56,402 nucleotides of DNA from an uncultured Paracoccaceae bacterium (GCA_938028765.1 CALIZF010000066.1:1-56402); one strand, 5' to 3'; shown: positions 26,584 through 35,758, numbered from the stretch's first letter. Translations and numbers: made by a program. Notes: a model not told the origin generated them from the sequence alone.

Positions 26584-26823
26584 ATGTTCGAGACGATCAG
26601 GCGACAGGCCCATGCCGGGCTGCTGGACCGGATGGCGCGGGCGGTGACGGGGGCGGCCCTGCCGGCCGCCGAGCGGGCGGCGGCGCTCGACCGCTGCTGT
26701 GCCTGCACCGAGGCCGGGGCCTGCGAGGACTGGCTGGCCGAGCACCCGGCCGGCGCCGATGCCGCCCCGGGGTTCTGTGCCAACCGCGCAACGCTTGCCG
26801 TGCTGCGCCCGGCCGAAGGCTGA
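26584..26823 (+). CDS. DUF6455-like Cys-rich small protein, paralogue 1
   Basis: A 79-residue protein of a Cys-rich family I recall as DUF6455, common in Rhodobacteraceae. An N-terminal helical half (MFETIRRQAHAGLLDRMARAV) precedes a Cys cluster C38-C39-x-C41-x5-C47, then WL and, 17 residues on, FC (Cys65). The arrangement CxxC-x5-C...FC is shared with the next two genes and could bind zinc or an iron-sulfur cluster. GGAGGTG precedes the ATG. First gene downstream of the FNR-type box. Confidence 0.82.
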   Translation: MFETIRRQAHAGLLDRMARAVTGAALPAAERAAALDRCCACTEAGACEDWLAEHPAGADAAPGFCANRATLAVLRPAEG

Positions 26824-26829
26824 GCCGCG

Positions 26830-27099
26830 ATGCCGGCCGGGCCGAACCGCGACGGTGCCCTGATGGCGCGGATGGCGGCGGCCACCGGGGCCGACTTCGA
26901 CCGCGCGCTGGTCGAGGGGCGGCTGGCGGCGGCCGATGTCGCGGCGGCCCGGCGGCGGTGCGCGGCCTGCCTGCACGACGACTGCTGCCGGCAATGGCTG
27001 GACCGGTCGGCAACGCGGGCGCTGCCGCCCGCCTTCTGCCCGAACGGGGCGGTGTTCGGACGGGCCGCTTCTGCGGCTCCGTGGAGGGGATGGCGATGA
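26830..27099 (+). CDS. DUF6455-like Cys-rich small protein, paralogue 2
   Basis: An 89-residue paralogue with Cys44-x2-Cys47-x4-Cys52-Cys53, then QWL and AFC (Cys70). Compared with copy 1 it has a longer N-terminal helix pair (GADFDRALVEGRLAAADV) and a short Trp/Arg-rich tail. It starts 6 bp after copy 1 and its stop overlaps the ATG of copy 3 (ATGA). No signal peptide or membrane segment, so probably cytoplasmic. Function unknown. Confidence 0.8.
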   Translation: MPAGPNRDGALMARMAAATGADFDRALVEGRLAAADVAAARRRCAACLHDDCCRQWLDRSATRALPPAFCPNGAVFGRAASAAPWRGWR

Positions 27100-27347
27100 T
27101 TGTCCACGGCGAGGCACCGGTGGCCTACTGGACGGCGCAGGGCATGGCGCGGGCGGCCGGGGTGCCGCTGGCGCGCGCGGTGGTGGAGGGCTGGATCACG
27201 CGGGCCGACCTCGACGCCATCGTGCACCGCTGCGCGGCCTGCACCCGCTGCGCCGACTGCCGCAACTGGCTGGCGCGCCTGCACCCCGAACCGCCCGGCT
27301 TCTGCGCCATCCGGCCCGACATCGAGGCGCTCCGGGCCTTCCTCTGA
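27096..27347 (+). CDS. DUF6455-like Cys-rich small protein, paralogue 3
   Basis: An 83-residue paralogue with Cys46-x2-Cys49-x2-Cys52-x2-Cys55, NWL and GFC (Cys70). Its N-terminal half closely parallels copy 2 (GVPLARAVVEGWITRADLDAI). The ATG at 27096 is preferred over 27090: it overlaps the previous stop as ATGA and lies 7 nt after GGAGGGG. With the two preceding genes it forms a coupled three-gene set. Confidence 0.82.
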   Translation: MIVHGEAPVAYWTAQGMARAAGVPLARAVVEGWITRADLDAIVHRCAACTRCADCRNWLARLHPEPPGFCAIRPDIEALRAFL

Positions 27348-27374
27348 TCCGAACGGGCGGCTAGCCTGCCGCGC

Positions 27375-28004
27375 ATGGTCGGCCGCATCATCGAAACCGA
27401 GGCCTGCGTCGCCGAGGGTGCCGCGTGGCTTGCCGCGCGCGAGCCGCGCTTTGCCCATGCCCTGTCGCTGACCGGGCCCCTGCCGCTGCGCCGCGGGCCC
27501 GACGGGTTCCGCGCGCTGCTCGATGCCATCGTCAGCCAGCAGGTGTCGGTCGCGGCGGGCGATGCGATCCTCCGGCGGCTGGAGGCGGCGGGGTTCACCG
27601 ATCCCGCGCGGCTCGCTGCCGCAGCCGACGACGACCTGCGCGCCTGCGGCCTGTCGCGGCAGAAGGCGCGCTATGCCCGCGCGCTGGCGCTCGCGGGGAT
27701 CGACTTCGGCGCCCTGCGCCGGATGCCGGACGAGGACGTGATCGCGACGCTGACGGCAGTGCCGGGGATCGGGCGATGGACGGCCGAGATCTATGCGCTG
27801 TTCGCCCTCGGCCGGGCCGATGTCTTCGCCCCGGCGGACCTTGCGCTGCAGGAATCCGCGCGCCTGCTGTTCGGCCTGGCCAGTCGGCCGAAGGAACGAC
27901 CCTTCCGCGCGATGGCCGAGGCGTGGTCGCCCTGGCGGGGCGTTGCCGCGCGGCTTCTGTGGGCCTACTACCACGTCGAGAAGGAGCGCGAGGGGGTGCG
28001 ATGA
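27375..28004 (+). CDS. DNA-3-methyladenine glycosylase II (AlkA-like)
   Basis: A 209-residue helix-hairpin-helix glycosylase. LDAIVSQQVSVAAGDAILRRL near residues 50-70 and the HhH motif VPGIGRWTAEIYALFALGRADVFAPADLAL (about 133-163) carry the catalytic Asp in the AlkA position. It lacks the N-terminal domain of E. coli AlkA, as do many short family members. It excises alkylated bases. It ends with an ATGA overlap to the esterase gene. A second alkylation-repair gene (AraC-Ogt) lies about 20 kb away. Confidence 0.92.
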   Translation: MVGRIIETEACVAEGAAWLAAREPRFAHALSLTGPLPLRRGPDGFRALLDAIVSQQVSVAAGDAILRRLEAAGFTDPARLAAAADDDLRACGLSRQKARYARALALAGIDFGALRRMPDEDVIATLTAVPGIGRWTAEIYALFALGRADVFAPADLALQESARLLFGLASRPKERPFRAMAEAWSPWRGVAARLLWAYYHVEKEREGVR

Positions 28005-28663
28005 CGCGGGCATTGAAGGCGGGACGGGTGCCCGCAAGGTCGGGCCGGGCGACCAGCGCGCTGGTGTTCCTGCATGGCTATGGCGCGGACGGGAACGACC
28101 TTCTGGGCCTGGCCGAGCCGCTTGCGCCCCACCTGCCCGAGACCGCCTTCCACGCCCCGGACGCGCCCGAACCCTGCGCGGGCAACCCCTTCGGACGGCA
28201 ATGGTTCCCGATCCCCTGGCTCGACGGGTCGTCCGAGGCGCAGGCGGCCGCGGGTCTTGCCGCTGCGGCGGCCGACCTCGACGCCTTCCTCGACGGCGTG
28301 CTGACGGCCGAAGGCATCGCGCCCGCGCGGCTGTTCCTCTTCGGCTTCAGCCAGGGGGCGATGATGGCGCTGCACGTGGCGCCGCGGCGGGCCGGGGGCG
28401 TCGGCGGGATCGTCGCCTGTTCCGGGCGCCTGCTGGTGCCCGAGCGGCTGGCGGCCGAGGCGGTGTCGCGCCCGCCCGTGCTCCTCATGCACGGCGACCA
28501 GGACCAGATGGTGCCCTTCGAGGACATGGGCAAGGCCGGGCGGGCCCTCGATGCGGCGGGATTCGAGGTCCTGGCGCACGTCATGCGCGGCACCGGGCAC
28601 GGCATCGCGCCCGACGGCCTCGGCGCGGCGTTGGCCTTCGTCCGCGACCGCCTCGGCGGCTAG
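28001..28663 (+). CDS. Phospholipase/carboxylesterase family alpha/beta hydrolase
   Basis: A 220-residue alpha/beta hydrolase. LVFLHGYGADGNDLLGLA forms the oxyanion side, LFGFSQGAMMALH holds the GFSQG nucleophile Ser, LLMHGDQDQMVPF the Asp, and RGTGHGI the catalytic His. This is the acyl-protein thioesterase/carboxylesterase (YpfH-like) family. Cytoplasmic, substrate uncertain. Translation is coupled to alkA by ATGA. Confidence 0.92.
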   Translation: MTRALKAGRVPARSGRATSALVFLHGYGADGNDLLGLAEPLAPHLPETAFHAPDAPEPCAGNPFGRQWFPIPWLDGSSEAQAAAGLAAAAADLDAFLDGVLTAEGIAPARLFLFGFSQGAMMALHVAPRRAGGVGGIVACSGRLLVPERLAAEAVSRPPVLLMHGDQDQMVPFEDMGKAGRALDAAGFEVLAHVMRGTGHGIAPDGLGAALAFVRDRLGG

Positions 28664-28746
28664 CCGCCTGCGCCGCCGTCACATCCCTGTCACCCGTCCG
28701 CGCTAGCCGTGTTTCGGGGCGATGTCGCGACCGCAGATCGCGAGGC

Positions 28747-28774
28747 TTGTCGCAGCGGAAACGCCAGATATAGT
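28747..28774 (+). promoter_or_regulatory. Candidate sigma-70-type promoter for the HNH gene
   Basis: TTGTCG (28747-28752) and TATAGT (28769-28774) are separated by 16 bp, in a 176-bp gap before the HNH endonuclease gene. The -10 matches 5 of 6 bases, the -35 only partly. Prediction by eye only. Confidence 0.35.
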
Positions 28775-28839
28775 CGAGGCCAGTTGGGGCGGCCCCCCGC
28801 CCCTGCCTGGAGACGGTGCAGAGGACGGAGGCGCGCGGG

Positions 28840-29436
28840 ATGACGATCCAGACCGAGGCCGAATTCCGGTCGAGCTTCGTGCGCGAGGCCGCGGGCCTGC
28901 GCCACTATCCCGCGCTGGTGCTGAACGCCGACTATCGGCCCTTGTCCTACTATCCCCTCTCGCTCTGGCCATGGCAGGAAGCGGTCAAGGCCGCGTTCCT
29001 CGACCGCGTGTCGATCGTGGCCGTCTACGATCAGGTCGTCCGAAGCCAGCGGCACGAGATACGGATCCCTTCGGTCGTGGTGCTGAAGGACTATGTGAAA
29101 CCCCAGAAGCGCGTGGCCTTCACGCGCTTCAATCTTTTCCTCAGGGACGAATTCCGCTGCCAGTATTGCGGCAGCCCGCACGACCTGACGTTCGACCATG
29201 TCGTGCCGCGGTCGCGCGGGGGCACGACATCGTGGGAAAACGTCGTGGCGGCCTGCAGCCCGTGCAACCTGCGCAAGGCCAACAAGTCGCTGAAGGCATC
29301 GGGGCTGAAGCTGATGCGGCCGCCGCGCCGTCCGACGGCCGAGGAGATGCGCAATGCCGGCCGCCGCTTTCCGCCCAACCACCTGCACGAAAGCTGGGTG
29401 GATTACCTCTACTGGGATGCGGAGCTTGAAACCTGA
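28840..29436 (+). CDS. HNH endonuclease family protein
   Basis: A 198-residue protein. The N-terminal half resembles the conserved region of bacterial stand-alone HNH proteins (ALVLNADYRPLSYYPLSLWPWQEAVKAAFLDRV). The HNH domain has a zinc CxxC (RCQYCG), FDHVVPRSRGG as ββα-metal motif, and a second CSPCNLRK zinc pair. DNA target unknown. It is a widely conserved chromosomal gene in this group rather than a mobile homing nuclease. The ATG at 28840 follows CGGAGGCG. Confidence 0.9.
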   Translation: MTIQTEAEFRSSFVREAAGLRHYPALVLNADYRPLSYYPLSLWPWQEAVKAAFLDRVSIVAVYDQVVRSQRHEIRIPSVVVLKDYVKPQKRVAFTRFNLFLRDEFRCQYCGSPHDLTFDHVVPRSRGGTTSWENVVAACSPCNLRKANKSLKASGLKLMRPPRRPTAEEMRNAGRRFPPNHLHESWVDYLYWDAELET

Positions 29437-29519
29437 CGCCGCTCGCGCCGCGTGCTGGACAGGGTGCCGGCCGCGGGGTATCCGGGGTCCGCTTGCGCTA
29501 ACGGAAGGGCGAGGCGGTG

Positions 29520-30971
29520 ATGGTTTCCCGTGTCATTCCCGTGGAGCCCTTCGATCTGGTCGTGTTCGGCGCGACGGGCGACCTTGCGCGGCGCAAGATC
29601 CTGCCCGCGCTCTACCGCCGGATGCAGGCGGGGCAGGTTCCGGCTGAGGCGCGGGTGATCGGCGCGGCGCGGGCGGGTCAGACGCGCGACGACTTCCGTG
29701 CCTTCGCCGCCGCCGCGCTGGCCGATTTCGTGCCGGCCGCGCGCCGTGACGCGGCGGGGGTGGCGGCCTTCCTCGACCGGCTGGACTATGTGGCGCTGGA
29801 TGCGACGGGCGCGGCGGGGTGGGATGACCTTGCCGCCCTGATGCGGCCGGGCGTGGTGCGCGCCTTCTACTTCTCGGTCGCCCCGGCCCTGTTCGGCGCG
29901 ATCGCCGAACGGCTGCACGCGAGGGGCATCGCCGATCCCGGCAGCCGGATTGTGGTCGAAAAGCCCTTCGGCCACGACCTGACCTCTGCCCGCGCGCTGA
30001 ACGCGACGCTCGCCCGGCATTTCGACGAAGGGCAGATCTACCGGATCGACCACTACCTCGGCAAGGAAACCGTCCAGAACCTGATGGCGGTGCGGTTCGG
30101 CAACATCCTGTTCGAGCCGCTCTGGAACGCCCGCCACGTCGATCACGTTCAGATCACCGTGGCCGAGACGGTGGGGGTCGGCGGGCGGGGGGCCTACTAC
30201 GACCGCGCGGGCGCCATGCGGGACATGGTGCAGAACCACCTCATGCAGCTTCTGTGCCTGATCGCGATGGAACCGCCCTGGCACTTCGACCCAGCCGCGG
30301 TCAGGGACGAGAAGTTGAAGGTGATCCGCGCGCTGGCGCCCGTGCCCGCGGCCGATATCGTGCGCGGCCAGTATGCCGCCACGGGCGGCGAGCCCGGCTA
30401 TGCCGAGGACGCGGGCAACCCCGACAGCACGACCGAAAGCTTCGTCGCCCTGAAGGTCCAGGTCCGCAATTGGCGCTGGCAGGGAACGCCCTTCTACCTG
30501 CGCACCGGCAAGCGGCTGCGCGCGCGCACGTCCGAGATCGCGGTGATCTTCCGCGACCCGCCGCATTCGATCTTCGACCAGGGTGGCCTCCGGCAGAACG
30601 AGCTGGTGATCCGCCTGCAGCCGAACGAGGGCATCAACCTCAAGGTGATGATCAAGGAACCGGGGCCGGGCGGGATGCGGCTGGTGCAGGTGCCGCTCGA
30701 CATGTCCTTCGCCGAGGCGCTCGGGCCCGAGGGCGCGGACATGCCCGACGCCTACGAACGCCTGATCATGGACGTGATCCGCGGCAACCAGACCCTGTTC
30801 ATGCGCGGCGACGAGGTCGAGGCGGCCTGGGCCTGGACCGACCCGATCATCGCGGGATGGGAGGCGCGGGGCGACCGGCCGCAGCCCTACGACGCGGGTT
30901 CGTCCGGTCCCGAGGATGCGCTCGCGCTGATGCACCGCGATGGCCGGAAATGGCGGGAGATCCGCGAATGA
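29520..30971 (+). CDS. zwf: Glucose-6-phosphate 1-dehydrogenase
   Basis: A 483-residue NADP-dependent dehydrogenase that opens with VVFGATGDLARRKILPALY and contains the substrate/catalytic motif RIDHYLGKETVQN. It oxidises G6P to 6-phosphogluconolactone, feeding the Entner-Doudoroff or pentose phosphate routes. First gene of zwf-pgl-pgi; its stop overlaps the pgl ATG. The ATG at 29520 is used, though GTG at 29517 directly before it is in frame. Confidence 0.97.
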   Translation: MVSRVIPVEPFDLVVFGATGDLARRKILPALYRRMQAGQVPAEARVIGAARAGQTRDDFRAFAAAALADFVPAARRDAAGVAAFLDRLDYVALDATGAAGWDDLAALMRPGVVRAFYFSVAPALFGAIAERLHARGIADPGSRIVVEKPFGHDLTSARALNATLARHFDEGQIYRIDHYLGKETVQNLMAVRFGNILFEPLWNARHVDHVQITVAETVGVGGRGAYYDRAGAMRDMVQNHLMQLLCLIAMEPPWHFDPAAVRDEKLKVIRALAPVPAADIVRGQYAATGGEPGYAEDAGNPDSTTESFVALKVQVRNWRWQGTPFYLRTGKRLRARTSEIAVIFRDPPHSIFDQGGLRQNELVIRLQPNEGINLKVMIKEPGPGGMRLVQVPLDMSFAEALGPEGADMPDAYERLIMDVIRGNQTLFMRGDEVEAAWAWTDPIIAGWEARGDRPQPYDAGSSGPEDALALMHRDGRKWREIRE

Positions 30972-31639
30972 CGCTCGAGGAATACCCCGACCGCGATCTG
31001 ATGTGGCTGGCGCTGGCCGACCGGATCGCAGGGCAGCTGGCCGACTTTCTGCGCCGCGACGGGCGCGCCGCGCTGGCCGTGCCGGGGGGCACCACGCCGG
31101 GGCCGGTGTTCGACACGCTGTCGGGCACCGGGATCGACTGGCCCGACGTGACGGTGACGCCGACCGACGAACGCTGCGTTCCCGAGGCGGATCCGCGGTC
31201 GAATGCCGGCCTCATCCGGTCGCGGCTGATCCGGGGCAAGGCAGCGGGGGCGGCGTTCCTGCCGCTGTGGCCCGGCGTAGGCACGCCCGAGGAGGCGGCC
31301 GCGGCGGCCTCGGCCGCGCTGGCGCCGCACCTGCCGCTGTCGGTCGTGCTGCTGGGCATGGGCGAGGACGGGCACGCCGCGTCGCTCTTCCCGGGCGGCG
31401 ACCGTCTGGAAGAGGCGCTGGCGGCCGGCGCGCCGCCCGTCCTGCCGATGCGCGCGCCCGGTGCGGCCGAGCCGCGGCTGACGCTGACCGCGCCGGTGCT
31501 GGCGGGGGCCATGCACGTCCACATCCTGATCACCGGTGCGGCCAAGCGCGCCGCGCTCGACCGCGCGCGCGCCGCCCCCTTGGCCGAGGCCCCGGTGCGC
31601 GCCGTGCTCGACATCGCCACCGTGCACTGGGCGGAATGA
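30968..31639 (+). CDS. pgl: 6-phosphogluconolactonase
   Basis: A 223-residue DevB/NagB-fold lactonase: VPGGTTPGPVFDTLS, TPTDERCVP and VVLLGMGEDGHAASLFPG are the family signatures. It hydrolyses 6-phosphogluconolactone made by Zwf. The ATG overlaps the zwf stop and the stop overlaps the pgi ATG, both as ATGA, so stoichiometric expression is likely. Confidence 0.96.
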   Translation: MTLEEYPDRDLMWLALADRIAGQLADFLRRDGRAALAVPGGTTPGPVFDTLSGTGIDWPDVTVTPTDERCVPEADPRSNAGLIRSRLIRGKAAGAAFLPLWPGVGTPEEAAAAASAALAPHLPLSVVLLGMGEDGHAASLFPGGDRLEEALAAGAPPVLPMRAPGAAEPRLTLTAPVLAGAMHVHILITGAAKRAALDRARAAPLAEAPVRAVLDIATVHWAE

Positions 31640-33255
31640 CCATGACTGCCGACGCGATCTGGGCCGCGCTGGATACGCACCGTGCGGCGACGGCCGGGCG
31701 GCCGATCCTTTCGCTGTTCGACGATCCGGGCCGCGCGGCGGATTTCACGGCGCGCCTGCCGACCGCCGAGGGCGACCTCTTGATCGACTACAGCAAGACC
31801 GCGATCGACGCGGCCGCGCGGGGGCTGCTTCTCGACCTGATCGCGGCGGCGGGGGTGGCGGCGCGGCGCGACGCGATGCTGGCCGGCGAGCCCGTCAACG
31901 AGACCGAGGGGCGCGCGGTCCTGCACACCCTTCTGCGCGGCGGGGCGGCCGCGGGCGTGCGTGCGGACTGGGCGGCGGACGTGGCGACGACGCGCGCGCG
32001 GTTGACCGCCTTCGCGGATGCGGTGCGGTCGGGCGCCTTCGCCGGCGCGGGCGGCGCCTTCACCGACGTGGTGAATATCGGCATCGGCGGGTCCGACCTC
32101 GGCCCCGCCATGGCGGTGCCGGCGCTGGCGCCCTATGTCGATGGGCCGCGGGCGCATTTCGTGTCGAACGTGGACGGGGCGCATGTTGCGGACGTGCTGC
32201 GCCCGCTTGACCCGTGCCGGACGCTGGCCGTGATCGTGTCCAAGACCTTCACCACGGTCGAGACGATGGCCAACGCCGCCGCCGTGCGCGACTGGCTGGC
32301 CGCGGGCGGGGTGGCGGAGCCGGCCGCGCAGATGGCGGCGGTCTCCTCGGCAGCCCACCGGGCGGCGGACTGGGGCATCCCGGCGGACAGGGTGTTCGGC
32401 TTCGGCGACTATGTGGGGGGGCGCTATTCGGTCTGGGGGCCGGTCGGGCTGACGCTGATGATGGCGATCGGGCCAGCGGCGTTCGGCCGCTTCCTCGACG
32501 GCGGGCGCGACATGGACCGGCATTTCGCCGCGGCACCGCCGGCAGGGAACCTGCCGATGCTCTTGGCGGCGACGGGCCTCTGGCACACCCAGGTCTGCGG
32601 CTATCCGACGCGGGCCGTCCTGCCCTACGACCAGCGCCTGGCGCGGCTGCCCGCCTACCTCCAGCAGCTGGAGATGGAATCGAACGGCAAGGGCGTGGCG
32701 ATGGACGGCGCGCCGCTGGCGCGCCCGTCGGCCGCCGTGGTCTGGGGCGAGCCGGGAACGAACGCGCAGCACGCCTTCATGCAGGCCGTCCACCAGGGCA
32801 CGCAGGTCGTGCCGGTCGAGATCCTGATCGCCCGGCGCGGGCACGAGCCGCACCTAGCGCACCAGCACCGGATGCTGGCGGCGAATGCGCTGGCGCAGGC
32901 CGAGGCGCTGATGCGCGGCCGGTCGTTCGAAACGGCGCGCGCGATGCTGGCGGCACGGGGGGTGGCGACGGCGGACCTCGACCGGCAGGCGCGACACCGG
33001 GTGTTTCCCGGCAACCGCCCGTCCGTCGTCATCGCCTATCCGATGCTTACGCCCTACATGCTGGGCGTGCTGCTCGCGCTCTGCGAACACCGGGTGTTTG
33101 TGGAGGGCGCGGTTCTCGGCCTCAACAGTTTCGACCAGTGGGGGGTCGAACTCGGCAAGGAACTGGCCTTGTCGCTGGAGCCGATGCTGGCCGGCGCCGA
33201 CGATCCGGCGCGCGACGGGTCCACGCGCGCGCTGGCGGCGTGGCTCGGCGGCTGA
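31636..33255 (+). CDS. pgi: Glucose-6-phosphate isomerase
   Basis: A 539-residue isomerase. NIGIGGSDLGPAM, ESNGKGVAMDG, the catalytic-His segment QAVHQGTQVVP and the PGI signature LGLNSFDQWGVELGKELA are all in order. It interconverts G6P and F6P. The ATG at 31636 overlaps the pgl stop; another ATG two codons later is possible. It converges on the histidine kinase gene with only 4 bp between stops. Confidence 0.97.
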   Translation: MTMTADAIWAALDTHRAATAGRPILSLFDDPGRAADFTARLPTAEGDLLIDYSKTAIDAAARGLLLDLIAAAGVAARRDAMLAGEPVNETEGRAVLHTLLRGGAAAGVRADWAADVATTRARLTAFADAVRSGAFAGAGGAFTDVVNIGIGGSDLGPAMAVPALAPYVDGPRAHFVSNVDGAHVADVLRPLDPCRTLAVIVSKTFTTVETMANAAAVRDWLAAGGVAEPAAQMAAVSSAAHRAADWGIPADRVFGFGDYVGGRYSVWGPVGLTLMMAIGPAAFGRFLDGGRDMDRHFAAAPPAGNLPMLLAATGLWHTQVCGYPTRAVLPYDQRLARLPAYLQQLEMESNGKGVAMDGAPLARPSAAVVWGEPGTNAQHAFMQAVHQGTQVVPVEILIARRGHEPHLAHQHRMLAANALAQAEALMRGRSFETARAMLAARGVATADLDRQARHRVFPGNRPSVVIAYPMLTPYMLGVLLALCEHRVFVEGAVLGLNSFDQWGVELGKELALSLEPMLAGADDPARDGSTRALAAWLGG

Positions 33256-33259
33256 CGGG

Positions 33260-35758
33260 TCAGGCGCCCGCGGTTCCGGTGGCGGGCGCGTCCCGCGGCC
33301 GGGCTAGCGCGGCGAAAGCCTCGCGCGTGGCGGCCAGGGCGGCGCGGATCGCGTCCCGGTCGCCCCGCGTCGTCAGCAGGCGGTGCAGCCGCCGCGCGCC
33401 GAGGATCGCAGCCGCCCCCGCGGCGCTGTGCCGTGCGGCGTCGGATAGGTCGTCGCGCATAAGCTCCTCTTCGAGGTCCGCAGCAAACCGGGCGAACAGG
33501 GCCGCCTGCTGCGGCGCGCCGAGAAGGTGCCGCGCGTCCTCGATCACTGCCCGGTCGAGCAGCGGATCGTCGGGCGGGGCGACCAGGCGCGCCAGCGCCC
33601 GTTCCAGTGCGGCGAGCCGCAGCGGCTTGGCCGCAACGGCGATGCGCGGTTCGCCGGAGGGCGGCAGGGGCGGCAGCGGCGCGACCTGCGCGGTCACGAT
33701 CAGGGCCGGCGCGTGGCGCGAAGGGCCTCCGCCGGCGCGGACGGCGCCGATCATTCTGAGACCGTCGAGACCCGTCATCGCCAGGTCGACGACCAGCGCA
33801 TCGAAAAGCTGCGCGGCGGCCGCCGCCACCGCCGCCTGACCGTCCGCCACCGCGACCACGCTGTGCCCGAGCCGACGAAGCATTTCCTGCATCAGGTATC
33901 GGTTGATCGCGTTGTCCTCGGCCAGCAGGATCGACATCGGCGGGGCTGCCGGCAGGTCTGCCGCGCAGGCGGTCTGTCCACAGGGCGCAGGCGCGGCTGC
34001 CGGATCGACCAGCGCCGTGAAGCGGAACACCGCCCCGCGCCCGGGCGCGCTGTCGAGTGTCAGGACCCCCCCCATCGCCCGCACCGCCCGGCGCGCGATG
34101 CCGAGACCGAGGCCGCTGCCCGCCGCGGGCGAGGTATCGAGGGTCTCGAAATCGTCGAAGACGCGCGCATGATGCTCGGGCGCGATGCCGGGGCCGGTAT
34201 CGGCGACGGTCACGGTCAGGCGGATTCGCCCCGACGGATCGGGCGGATCGGCGCGCAGCCCCACGGTGATCGTCCCGTCGCGGGTGAACTTCACCGCATT
34301 CGATACAAGGTTCAGCGCCGCGCGCTCGAAACTGCGGGGCAGGCCCTGGACGGAACCCGGCACCGCGGGCGGATCGGGCAGGTCCAGTATCAGACGGTTG
34401 CCGCGCTGCTCGGCAGGCCCGCGCGAAACCGCGACCGCCTCGCGCAGAACTCCGGCGGGGTCGAAGACGGCGGGTTGCTCTGCCACCCCAGTGCCCTCGT
34501 GGCGGTGCAGATCGAGCAGATCCTCGATCAGTCGTAGCGCCGTCTGCGCCGAGGTGCCGGCCAGCCCCAGAAGACGCCGCTGCGCGGCAGGTATCGGTGA
34601 CTTGCCCATCAGGTCGATGGCGGCGATCACGCCGTTGAGCGGGGTGCGCAGCTCGTGGCTCATCACCGCGACGAAACGGGCGCGCATCTCGGCACTTTCG
34701 AGCGCCGCATCGCGGGCGGCCCGCAGATCCGCCTCGGCCGCCAGCCTGTCGGACACGTCGCGCAGCGTGACGAAATGCACCGCCAGGCCGTCGGTGTCGG
34801 TGTCGGTCACGCGCGACACCTCGAGCGGGAAGGCCGTCCCGTCGGCCCGCTGGCCGGTGACCAGCGCGCCGGCTGCCCCCGGCACCTCGGGGGCGGCGAA
34901 GGCCGCGATGCCGCCGGGGTCGGCCTGCCGCAGCAGCAGCGCCGCCGCGTCGGCGCCGATCGCCCGGGACCGCGTCATCCCGAACATCCGTTCCGCCGCC
35001 GCGTTGAAGCTGCGGATGCGCCCGCCGGCATCGCAGACCACCACGGCATCGCGGGCGGCCTCGATCGTCTTCTCGAGATTCGATCCGATCCGCCGGGCGA
35101 TCTGTGCGCGCCGCATCAGGTCGCGGTAGAGGTCGGCCACCACCAGCACCACGCCCGACAGAAGGATGACCAACAGCACCGCCAGCGACACGAGCCGGCC
35201 AAGCTGCCCGCGGGCCGAATCGCGTTCGGCCCGTTCGAGCGCCACCGCCCGCGCCAGCACCGCCAGCGACAGTCCCCGCACCGCCGGCCAGAGCGACAGC
35301 GCGGCGTCGAGGGCCGCGTCCACCTCGACCGGCCCAGGTTGCGGCGGCCAGGCGTCGATGACGGCGGCGAGCCGGGCCGCGCCGTCATCGACCGCGGCGA
35401 CCAGCGCCATGCCTTCGTCGTCTCCGTCCAGCCGCAGCGCCGCGGCGTCCAGCAGCGTCGTGCGGCTGATCAGGATGTCGAGCCGCTTCGCCGCCTCGTC
35501 CCGCGGGCCGCCGGCCGAGACATGGCGCAAGGCCGCCTCCAGCCTGGCGAGATCAACCTCGAGCTGCGACACCAGCCAGGTCCGGTTGTCGGACCGCGCC
35601 TCGCGCATCTGGTCGACCTCGGCCGACAGGGTGCGTGCCAGCGCGATCAGGGTTGCAATGGCCAGGATCGCCAGTCCGACGACGAAGGCGGTCAGCACCG
35701 TCTGCAGCCGGTGCCCCTCGCCGACGCCAGCGATCCGGGCCAGCGCCGCGCGGATCAT
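33260..35758 (-). CDS. Hybrid sensor histidine kinase/response regulator with Hpt-like domain
   Basis: An 832-residue membrane kinase. TM1 is at about 20-42, a periplasmic helical domain at 43-187 and TM2 at 188-208; PAS follows at 228-340, HisKA with MSHELRTPLNGVI (His368), and HATPase with NLVSNAVKF, DTGPGIAP and GSGLGLGIA. The receiver domain (about 609-730) has phospho-acceptor Asp658 and Lys711. A C-terminal Hpt-like helix has His777, where the usual Lys two residues on is replaced (HSAAG). Its ATG overlaps the stop of the molybdopterin-domain gene, so the two are coupled; the divergent LuxR-type regulator is the probable output. Confidence 0.93.
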   Translation of the reverse strand: MIRAALARIAGVGEGHRLQTVLTAFVVGLAILAIATLIALARTLSAEVDQMREARSDNRTWLVSQLEVDLARLEAALRHVSAGGPRDEAAKRLDILISRTTLLDAAALRLDGDDEGMALVAAVDDGAARLAAVIDAWPPQPGPVEVDAALDAALSLWPAVRGLSLAVLARAVALERAERDSARGQLGRLVSLAVLLVILLSGVVLVVADLYRDLMRRAQIARRIGSNLEKTIEAARDAVVVCDAGGRIRSFNAAAERMFGMTRSRAIGADAAALLLRQADPGGIAAFAAPEVPGAAGALVTGQRADGTAFPLEVSRVTDTDTDGLAVHFVTLRDVSDRLAAEADLRAARDAALESAEMRARFVAVMSHELRTPLNGVIAAIDLMGKSPIPAAQRRLLGLAGTSAQTALRLIEDLLDLHRHEGTGVAEQPAVFDPAGVLREAVAVSRGPAEQRGNRLILDLPDPPAVPGSVQGLPRSFERAALNLVSNAVKFTRDGTITVGLRADPPDPSGRIRLTVTVADTGPGIAPEHHARVFDDFETLDTSPAAGSGLGLGIARRAVRAMGGVLTLDSAPGRGAVFRFTALVDPAAAPAPCGQTACAADLPAAPPMSILLAEDNAINRYLMQEMLRRLGHSVVAVADGQAAVAAAAAQLFDALVVDLAMTGLDGLRMIGAVRAGGGPSRHAPALIVTAQVAPLPPLPPSGEPRIAVAAKPLRLAALERALARLVAPPDDPLLDRAVIEDARHLLGAPQQAALFARFAADLEEELMRDDLSDAARHSAAGAAAILGARRLHRLLTTRGDRDAIRAALAATREAFAALARPRDAPATGTAGA

